In this document: one piece after another, positions 1-4,932 of the stretch
Position numbering within the stretch: position 1 is the stretch's first letter
Layout of the letters: each line of letters begins with the position of its first letter
Assembly (NCBI GenBank): GCA_024277835.1
Contig: JAJRUK010000270.1
Location: 1 to 5,495 of the forward strand
Length of the DNA: 5,495 bases
Direction of reading: 5' to 3'
Source of the DNA: Planctomycetota bacterium
GTDB lineage: Bacteria > Planctomycetota > Phycisphaerae > UBA1845
Position numbers and translations under genes: made by a program
The notes under the pieces: model-generated
Database searches by the model: none
Told to the model about the DNA's origin: nothing
Seen by the model: only the letters and a program-made list of their open reading frames with translations

Positions 1-555
1 GATGTAGCCAAGGCGGGTCTCGTCGTAATCGACCTTGCCGACCATGCGAATCTCCGCCGTCACTGTCTTCCGCTCAGCTGGTGCGGTTTCGATTTCCGCC
101 AGTTTTCGCGCCGACTCTGATAGGATGAGCGTGACCGGACCGCCGCCGTCATCGCCGCCGGTGTCATCCACTTCGACCATCTCCATGCCGCAGATCGGAC
201 ACTTTCCCGGTAAGGGCATGGGCGGAACGCAAAACATCGCGCAAGCGTACTTGGGCTTACTCTTCGCCTTCTTCACTGTTTTGGGAGCGGCCGATTCCTC
301 GGCGAGAATCAGGTCCATCCCGCATAACGGGCACTTCCCCGGTTCGGGAAGTTGGATCTGCGGATGCATCGAGCACGTCCAGATTTCCTCCGCAGCGGGT
401 TCGGACGACGCCTCAGTCGTTTCTTTGCTTTCAGCTCTCGGCGCTGTGCTGACCACCCCGTGAAACCAATAGCCAAGCAGGAACATCGTTACGACGATGA
501 TCAGCGTCGGCGCCTTCGAGAGAATCCCCATCACTTTGTTGTCGGCGGACGTCAT
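1..555 (-). CDS. RND efflux periplasmic adaptor (CusB-like), N-terminal part, cut by window edge
   Basis: This is the first 185 codons of a membrane-fusion protein that would link an inner-membrane RND pump to the outer-membrane channel encoded just upstream. The frame is open from an ATG at 555 down to base 1, so the C-terminus lies outside the window. Residues about 15-36 are hydrophobic and follow a short basic start, which suggests an uncleaved signal anchor. Two metal-binding modules follow. Module 1 has C61-x-M63-H64-P65, then G73-K-C75-P-x-C78-G-M80. Module 2 has C105-x-M107-F108-C109, then G117-K-C119-P-I-C122-G-M124. They are joined by a Lys/Ala linker (92-102). The usual adaptor barrel begins near residue 141. 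The start is supported by a perfect AAGGAG ten bases upstream and by the ATGA overlap with the channel gene, which suggests translational coupling. The Cys/Met ligands favour copper or silver as substrate, but the specificity is inferred. Confidence 0.9.
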   Translation of the reverse strand, partial: MTSADNKVMGILSKAPTLIIVVTMFLLGYWFHGVVSTAPRAESKETTEASSEPAAEEIWTCSMHPQIQLPEPGKCPLCGMDLILAEESAAPKTVKKAKSKPKYACAMFCVPPMPLPGKCPICGMEMVEVDDTGGDDGGGPVTLILSESARKLAEIETAPAERKTVTAEIRMVGKVDYDETRLGYI

Positions 556-2171
556 GGTTTGTTCGCTCCTTCTTCCGGCTGATCTTGCCCTGCTGCCGCG
601 TTCTTGTTGCCATCGCCCGTGGGTTTCATCGGGTCGAACATATCACCTGTTTTTTTGGTCCCATTCACCAGCGTGTGCCCTACGAGCTTGTCCAGCTCCG
701 CGAGTCGCTGTGCCCGGTTCGCTAGAGCGCGCTCAAAGGACAACTCAAACTCCAACAGCGATCGCTCCGCATCGACGAGATCAAGGAAACTCGACGACCC
801 CGCGCGAAACGAGGTCTCTGTCGAACCAATCGATTCGCGGGCTTTCGGGATCAGCACATCTCGGTACAACGCGATCTTCCGACCGGCGTCACGGTGTTCA
901 AAAAGTGTCCGTTGCGCGGTCGATATCAATGAATTCTCCAGTTGTTTGCGAGCGCCAAGCGCCGAAAGGTATTGCGCTCGCGCCTCTCGCTCGCCGGACG
1001 CATACTTCTCTCGCCAGACCGGCACATTCACGGACATCGAAAGCATCCAAACATCTTGTCCGCTGTCGGCGGGCTTGTTGCCCGGTCGAAGGCTCTTCCC
1101 GATCGCGTAACCGTCGATCAAGTCGCCCATGCCACCGGTGATACGAGACGCGCTTCGCAAGGCCCCCGGGCTAGTCACCCCTTGCGGTTTGGACCGAACC
1201 GAAGAGTCTACGTCGGTATAATCCAGACCGAACGTGAAGTCCGGGTAGTAGTCCTTCTTCGCCAGCGCAACGGCATGACGCGTCCGCTCCATCTCATGGT
1301 CGAGGGCCTTTAGTAGCGGGCTGCTCACAACAAGCTGAGCTAGCACCTCTTCGTCTGTCATAATCAGTTGATCGTTGGGGATCGTCTTGGGGAGAGGCAG
1401 CTCCGCGTTCGTCGGACGGTTCAGAGCTGCATTGACCCTGGCGATCACGGGCACGAGAAAATCACGGAGTGTTTCAATCTGATCTTCAAGCTTGCCCATT
1501 TCAACCTGGGCACGGATCACATCAGGATGGCCGGTCGAGGCTGTTTTGTATCGCGCCCGCGCGACGCTCTCCAGATAGGCAACCAACTCGAAGTTCTCTT
1601 GCACGACGTCGATGGCTCGCCCTAAGTAGTAATACTCATAATACGAAAGTTTCACCTCGTAAAAGAGCTGAAGCTTCTCGTCCTCGTAGCGATGGTGAGC
1701 CGAGCGGGCGGCCTCGGCGGCAACGCTTCCACGCAACTTCAACTTCCCGAACCACGGAAAGAGTTGCGAGATACCCAACGACTGGCGTTGAGGACCCGTG
1801 CGCGTTTCAACCTCGCGGATAAAATTCTTGTACGTAAATCGCGGGTCGGGGAGCGTGTCCTGCTGTTTGATTCGTTCGAGAGCTGCTTTCCATACGTTAA
1901 ACGCCGCTTCCAACCCCGGATTGTTGAGCGCAGCGTAGGCAAGGTATTCCTCAAGCCCGCTGGAGTCGTCCAACGTTGGAAGTTCCGCGTCGTTTTCCGT
2001 TTCAAACTCTTGCGCCGTCGGTAAGGGTGTGCGAATCGCATCCCACCGCACGGCGTCGCCGACAGACGAAGCGCGTTCCGGCGGAATGCACCCCCCCATC
2101 GTCGAAACAAACAGAAGGGCGCAACACACCGTCGATACGAAGTGTGGCTGTACAATGACTCTACTCGGCAT
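552..2171 (-). CDS. TolC/CusC-family outer-membrane efflux channel, putative lipoprotein
   Basis: This is a 539-residue outer-membrane factor of a heavy-metal RND efflux system, expected to trimerise into the exit duct. The N-terminus has a short basic start, a hydrophobic stretch (residues 11-25) and M25-G-G-C28, an imperfect lipobox because Met replaces the usual Leu at -3. Two OEP repeats are visible. The first spans roughly 70-250 and contains the motif GISQLFPWFGKLKL (133-146), typical of metal-efflux members. The second spans roughly 275-500 and ends in the family pattern of an aGsssFLDLvDAeRSLLE type (457-474). The tail after 505 is polar and probably disordered. Residues 322-375 form a longer-than-usual hydrophilic insert. 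The frame extends to a TTG at 2189, but I prefer the ATG at 2171 because GGGAG lies nine bases before it and the signal peptide then begins normally. The stop overlaps the start of the adaptor gene. This is probably the first gene of the operon. Confidence 0.92.
   Translation of the reverse strand: MPSRVIVQPHFVSTVCCALLFVSTMGGCIPPERASSVGDAVRWDAIRTPLPTAQEFETENDAELPTLDDSSGLEEYLAYAALNNPGLEAAFNVWKAALERIKQQDTLPDPRFTYKNFIREVETRTGPQRQSLGISQLFPWFGKLKLRGSVAAEAARSAHHRYEDEKLQLFYEVKLSYYEYYYLGRAIDVVQENFELVAYLESVARARYKTASTGHPDVIRAQVEMGKLEDQIETLRDFLVPVIARVNAALNRPTNAELPLPKTIPNDQLIMTDEEVLAQLVVSSPLLKALDHEMERTRHAVALAKKDYYPDFTFGLDYTDVDSSVRSKPQGVTSPGALRSASRITGGMGDLIDGYAIGKSLRPGNKPADSGQDVWMLSMSVNVPVWREKYASGEREARAQYLSALGARKQLENSLISTAQRTLFEHRDAGRKIALYRDVLIPKARESIGSTETSFRAGSSSFLDLVDAERSLLEFELSFERALANRAQRLAELDKLVGHTLVNGTKKTGDMFDPMKPTGDGNKNAAAGQDQPEEGANKP
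566..571 (-). promoter_or_regulatory. Ribosome binding site of the adaptor gene
   Basis: The minus strand reads AAGGAG ten bases before the adaptor ATG at 555. It lies inside the 3' end of the channel gene, which fits an operon with coupled translation. Confidence 0.75.
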
Positions 2172-2172
2172 G

Positions 2173-2185
2173 TCCTTACGCTCCC
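2173..2185 (-). promoter_or_regulatory. Ribosome binding site deciding the channel start
   Basis: On the minus strand GGGAG (2185-2181) ends nine bases before the ATG at 2171, and AAGGA (2177-2173) lies even closer. The alternative TTG start at 2189 would place these signals inside the coding region, so they favour the ATG. Confidence 0.55.
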
Positions 2186-2227
2186 GCAATCGCCCGACAC
2201 TAAGCTAAAAACTGTTGTCCTGCCAAC

Positions 2228-2240
2228 GGTAGCAGCTACC
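2228..2240. repeat. Perfect inverted repeat GGTAGC-A-GCTACC, possible operator
   Basis: Six-base arms flank a single central base, 57 bases upstream of the channel ATG. The position and symmetry suit binding by a dimeric regulator or a site in the 5' leader. No known regulator box was recognised, so function is inference. Confidence 0.35.
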
Positions 2241-2306
2241 TGATGCTGACTGCACTTATTTTATCGGCCAACACCGACGCACCTGCTACTCTCGCGGGGA
2301 GCAGCC

Positions 2307-2327
2307 AAGTTGCAAGTCTTTCAACTT
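2307..2327. repeat. Inverted repeat AAGTTG-N9-CAACTT
   Basis: Six-base arms are separated by nine bases, about 140 bases upstream of the channel start. The left arm overlaps GCAACT on the minus strand, which also occurs at 2881 on the plus strand before the sigma gene. It could be an operator or a chance match. Confidence 0.25.
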
Positions 2328-2527
2328 CAATCGTTTCAAAAAACTGTTTTCACAGGCCTGGGCGGGTCAACCCATCGCCCTATCGCCATCGAACAAGTAC
2401 ATTACTCGGATAAGCCATGCCCTGCCGATGGTCGTTCGCAAACATCGAAGTTCTCTTCGCGTACTGTATGCGGGATCCGGCCCATAGGATGACCGCTGAC
2501 TAAGCGTTATTGTTCAGAAGCTACTGA

Positions 2528-2562
2528 TGGTGGCCACCACGCCCGTTTTTTTAAACCGTGGT
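2528..2562. repeat. Nested palindromes around an oligo-T run
   Basis: TGGTGGCCACCA (2528-2539) is a perfect 12-base palindrome. It overlaps a second inverted repeat, ACCACG (2536-2541) with CGTGGT (2557-2562), whose loop contains GTTT and AAAC that can also pair. Seven T bases (2546-2552) lie inside the loop. On the plus strand the palindrome followed by the T run is somewhat terminator-like, but no gene ends just upstream, so a regulatory or small-RNA role is equally possible. Confidence 0.3.
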
Positions 2563-2793
2563 CCCCTCGTGTCGGAATCGCAGAGCATAAACTCGTATCA
2601 GCGAACAACGCCGACGCAAGGACAAACCCCACAGACAAAACCAACACATACGCGGCCTCCAATTCCGACAATGTCCTCCGGTACGCTCGACTCACAGTAA
2701 GTCAGAGCAGGCGGCGACTTTTCGATATTGGATGCACCGACCGATCGCTTCCTTCCCGCTCGCTAGAAAAACCTATCAGGCGTTACGATCGTG

Positions 2794-2810
2794 TGATAGA
2801 ATGAGTATCA
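2794..2810 (+). promoter_or_regulatory. Candidate extended -10 promoter of the sigma operon with overlapping inverted repeat
   Basis: TGATAGAAT (2794-2802) matches the extended -10 pattern TG-n-TAnAAT. No good -35 is visible, as is common for extended -10 promoters. It would give a leader of about 140 bases before the ATG at 2949. The inverted repeat TGATA-N7-TATCA (2794-2810) covers the -10, and a further TATCA lies at 2774-2778, so a repressor could bind here. The assignment is by eye only. Confidence 0.3.
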
Positions 2811-2948
2811 ACCCGCACACAGAGCGTCCAGTCCGACCAGCCCTGCCCCATCCCCGAACCATTACAGATTGAGTGGTTTGGCAACTCGTACGCTGTCCGA
2901 TACGATCACCTATGGGTCAGGGAAACACCGAAGGACGTAGCTAAGAAG

Positions 2949-3521
2949 ATGATGAGCGAATCTGAGCATGATGTCGTCGAACGGTGTCGCCGCGGTAGCC
3001 GCGAGGCCCAGCGGGAGCTGTTTGAGCGCACTTCAGAGCGCATTTACCGCCTGCTTCTCCGCATGACCGGGAGCGCGGACGACGCGTCGGATCTGACGCA
3101 AGATACATACCTGAAAGGGTTTGCGCAAATCGAAAAGTTCGACGGACGTGCCTCGATCGCCACATGGTTCTATCGAATCGCCGTGAACGAGGCCCTCCAG
3201 TTTCTCCGCCGAGCCAAGACACTGCGCCTGAAATTAGAGAACTCCGCCCGAGACAACGTCGACTACCCCGCCGACACCACAGCGATCCAACTTGACGTCC
3301 AAGCGGCCCTCGGGTGCGTCGAACCGGCAGAGCGGGCGATCTTATTGCTAAGATATCAAGACGGACTTGATTATCGGGCGATTTCGGAGGTGATCGGCTG
3401 CCCCGAGGGAACGGTCGCTTCGCGGCTGAGCCGAGCCAGAGACCGTCTCCGGGACATTTTACGAAAAAGTTACGGCGAAACGGAAGAAAATGATGCCACC
3501 GTGCATCCAAAGAATGGCTAA
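2949..3521 (+). CDS. ECF-family RNA polymerase sigma factor
   Basis: This is a 190-residue extracytoplasmic-function (group IV, RpoE-like) sigma factor that would direct RNA polymerase to a small stress regulon. Region 2 spans about 20-88 and includes the D44-D-A-x-D-L-T-Q-D52 core-binding segment and the -10 recognition stretch F64-D-G-R to R88. Region 4 spans about 113-172, with the helix-turn-helix at Y142-R-A-I to R164 (GCPEGTVASRLSRAR) for -35 recognition. Regions 1 and 3 are absent, as expected for ECF members. The length is normal. Two adjacent ATG codons (2949, 2952) could start it. The nearest AAGGA (2931-2935) is 13 bases away, a weak fit. The membrane anti-sigma gene follows after 53-68 bases on the same strand, the usual arrangement for an ECF and its inhibitor. 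Its target promoters cannot be identified with confidence here. Confidence 0.95.
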   Translation: MMSESEHDVVERCRRGSREAQRELFERTSERIYRLLLRMTGSADDASDLTQDTYLKGFAQIEKFDGRASIATWFYRIAVNEALQFLRRAKTLRLKLENSARDNVDYPADTTAIQLDVQAALGCVEPAERAILLLRYQDGLDYRAISEVIGCPEGTVASRLSRARDRLRDILRKSYGETEENDATVHPKNG

Positions 3522-3524
3522 GAA

Positions 3525-3574
3525 GGTCCGGCGACGCCCCTGCCGGTAGAATGGTGCCGCGATAGCGACGGACC
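3525..3574 (+). repeat. Inverted repeat in the sigma/anti-sigma gap
   Basis: GGTCCG (3525-3530) and CGGACC (3569-3574) are exact complements enclosing 38 bases. The right arm abuts the first possible ATG (3575) of the anti-sigma gene, so an mRNA stem here could affect its translation. The loop is long and the stem only six pairs, so this may be chance. Confidence 0.25.
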
Positions 3575-3589
3575 ATGGGATCAATGATC

Positions 3590-4441
3590 ATGTGTTGCGA
3601 AGAGTACAGAGACCGAATCGGACGTTTCCTCGATGACGAGCTAGCGTCCGACGTCCGCGCAGACGTCTCAGAACATCTTCAGGCGTGCGCCGCCTGCAGA
3701 CTTGAGCTGGAGAACCTTCAGGAACTCACATCCGCCATCCCCAATTTGGCTGACGCTGGCGTTCCCTCATCCCTCTGGACTTCGATTGAAACCAGCCTCC
3801 AAACGGCACCAGATCGCCCTTCGCCGCGTACTGCGACCCGCTTCCCGCTACATCGGTCGCGGCGATGGGCGCTTGCTGCCTCTCTTGTGTTTGTGGTCGG
3901 ACTCGGTTTCCTCGGTACGAACCTCATGAGTCGCTCAGCGCGAGCTTCCGAGATCGACTTCGGCGTTCTTCTTGACGCCCTGCCGCTCGATGCACAGCTG
4001 GCATTTGGAAAGTTCCTCGCGCTCTACGGCGCTGAAACCGGATCCGCGCTTGAGGCCAAGAAATTCGCACCAGCTCTGGATTTTGAAACGCCCCCGACCT
4101 TACCGGGCGGTTTTCGTCTGGAGAGCGTTTATCTTTTGCAATTCGGGAATCGACCCGGCGTGGCAGCCTCCTACAGACGCGGCAACGATTTCCTGGCGAC
4201 GATTTTTCATCCGCCCGTCGAGCAGGAGAACTTTGGCACGCACAAAGACTACCCGTGTGCCATCGGAAAGCACCGCGGGCACAAGGTCGAAGTTGGCTCT
4301 TGGAAGATGATCCATCTGACCGACCCAACGACATGCCATTGCGTCCTGAGTCAACTTGACGAAGCAACCGAGCTTCCGGCGATCATGGCAGCGGTCGCCC
4401 CCCTCGCTGCCGCCGGCCCCCCCCACAACCACGGCGAGTAA
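3590..4441 (+). CDS. Membrane anti-sigma factor with ZAS zinc motif and Cys/His-rich periplasmic domain
   Basis: This is the probable inhibitor of the sigma factor just upstream. With the start at 3590 it has 283 residues. Residues 1-45 form a zinc-finger anti-sigma (ZAS, zf-HC2) domain with C2 or C3, then H29-x3-C33-x2-C36, which would bind the sigma factor in the cytoplasm. A Pro/Arg-rich linker leads to one membrane helix (about 92-112) preceded by basic residues, giving an N-in, C-out topology. The periplasmic part (113-283) has an LPGGFRLESVYLL segment (172-184) reminiscent of RseB C-terminal or DUF4367-like domains, though I cannot assign a family. It also carries C223, C249-H-C251, several His (207, 218, 228, 231, 242) and an HNH tail (279-281). 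Starts at 3575 and 3584 are also possible. I prefer 3590 because GGGA lies nine bases before it and M-x-C is the usual start of this domain. A metal- or redox-sensing role is inferred. Confidence 0.85.
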   Translation: MCCEEYRDRIGRFLDDELASDVRADVSEHLQACAACRLELENLQELTSAIPNLADAGVPSSLWTSIETSLQTAPDRPSPRTATRFPLHRSRRWALAASLVFVVGLGFLGTNLMSRSARASEIDFGVLLDALPLDAQLAFGKFLALYGAETGSALEAKKFAPALDFETPPTLPGGFRLESVYLLQFGNRPGVAASYRRGNDFLATIFHPPVEQENFGTHKDYPCAIGKHRGHKVEVGSWKMIHLTDPTTCHCVLSQLDEATELPAIMAAVAPLAAAGPPHNHGE

Positions 4442-4443
4442 GT

Positions 4444-4481
4444 CATTCGCTGGTACAGGTCGGAGCATCGCCCACCGAATG
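4444..4481 (+). terminator. Weak hairpin just after the sigma/anti-sigma operon
   Basis: CATTCG-c-TGG (4444-4453) pairs with CCA-c-CGAATG (4472-4481) with one C-C mismatch and an 18-base loop. It begins three bases after the stop codon. No U tract follows, so it is not a canonical intrinsic terminator. It may protect the mRNA 3' end or be chance. Confidence 0.25.
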
Positions 4482-4805
4482 GCGCTGGCTCGTCGCTGAT
4501 CAAGTATCGCTCGTACGCACAGCTACCCTATCAGTCTGTTGAAGAACGAAGTTTTTCAGTGTGGCACCGGCCCCTCGCAAACGAACGAAGCTACCCGGCG
4601 GTCGTCGCGTCAAGTGTTTGGCGCATGACGGCCAGGAATGTCACTCTCTGTCACTCTTCGAAGCGGTTGCGTCGCTGCAATCAGGCCCCTCTCACAAGTC
4701 CCGGACAGATCGCCCGTCGATCCAAGGCCCCAACCGCCGCCGCCCCCCCCCTAGGCTAGGAAGGACTCAACCAGAGAAGTACGAACCGTGCCCCACGCAT
4801 CCCGG

Positions 4806-4833
4806 TTGCAACCTCTCTCGTGGAACGTATCAT
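4806..4833 (+). promoter_or_regulatory. Candidate sigma70-type promoter for malate dehydrogenase
   Basis: TTGCAA (4806-4811) and TATCAT (4828-4833) resemble -35 and -10 boxes with a 16-base spacer. Transcription would start near 4840 and give a leader of about 90 bases. This fits independent expression of the dehydrogenase. It was found by eye without scoring against a background. Confidence 0.35.
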
Positions 4834-4874
4834 GCCAACGGGACAGAATAGGTGGCTGTCGTTAGGGCGGTCGC

Positions 4875-4898
4875 GGTTGGTTTGGGTTGGTCGGTCGG
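4875..4898 (+). other. G-rich leader segment with two-tier G-quadruplex pattern
   Basis: Six GG or GGG runs separated by two to three bases lie on the sense strand, 34-58 bases before the dehydrogenase ATG. The first part (4875-4890) follows the GG-TT-GG-TTT-GG pattern that can fold into a two-layer quadruplex. Whether it does so in mRNA is unknown. Confidence 0.35.
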
Positions 4899-4918
4899 AG
4901 CCGTTGGTCCGGGTTTTG

Positions 4919-4924
4919 AAAGGA
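4919..4924 (+). promoter_or_regulatory. Ribosome binding site of malate dehydrogenase
   Basis: AAAGGA lies eight bases before the ATG at 4933 and fixes that start. Confidence 0.65.
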
Positions 4925-4932
4925 ACTGTGAG

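Larger units (their letters stand above)
2172..2948. other. Divergent intergenic region between efflux operon and sigma operon
   Basis: This 777-base stretch separates two head-to-head operons and must carry both promoters. I see no convincing gene in it. A 62-codon frame on the minus strand (2695-2507) starts with GTG, has no good ribosome site at that start and ends in low-complexity residues. Inverted repeats occur at 2228-2240, 2307-2327, 2360-2380, 2446-2459, 2528-2562 and 2774-2810. By chance alone a few six-base inverted repeats are expected in a region this long, so only the gapless or near-gapless ones are notable. A possible -10 (TAAAAT, minus strand, 2263-2258) precedes the channel gene but has no good -35. 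Confidence 0.7.
4442..4932. other. Intergenic region between anti-sigma gene and malate dehydrogenase
   Basis: This 491-base stretch has no convincing gene. Short frames here lack ribosome sites and encode Arg/Pro-rich low-complexity peptides. It contains a hairpin after the anti-sigma stop (4444-4481), a segment resembling a transposon end near 4533-4559, an eight-base direct repeat GTCACTCT (4640-4647 and 4650-4657), a run of nine C (4743-4751), a possible promoter (4806-4833) and a G-rich leader before the dehydrogenase. Confidence 0.65.

Noticed and set aside
35..463. A plus-strand frame of 142 codons at the left end, and further plus-strand frames to about 2160.
   Set aside because: They are antisense to the adaptor and channel genes, whose motifs, ribosome site and ATGA overlap are convincing.
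2172..2189. The TTG at 2189 as the true start of the channel gene.
   Set aside because: It would put six charged residues before a normal signal peptide and bury the ribosome site. The ATG at 2171 fits better, though TTG cannot be excluded.
2507..2695. A 62-codon frame on the minus strand with a hydrophobic N-terminal segment, as a small membrane protein.
   Set aside because: It has a GTG start without a ribosome site, its C-terminal half is encoded by the palindromic oligo-T region, and there is no recognisable family. An internal TTG near an AGGA is possible but the case is weak.
2921..2948. GGAAAC at 2921 as an ECF -35 box for autoregulation of the sigma gene.
   Set aside because: Only 22 bases separate it from the ATG, so the -10 and transcription start would fall at or inside the coding start.
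2941..3591. A 216-codon frame on the minus strand opposite the sigma factor.
   Set aside because: It is Arg/Ser/Pro-rich and lies antisense to a clear ECF sigma gene, so it is a shadow of high-G+C codon usage.
4559..4851. Two overlapping plus-strand frames in the gap before malate dehydrogenase.
   Set aside because: They show Arg/Pro/Ser-rich low complexity, no ribosome site, a C run and promoter-like elements inside, and no family resemblance.
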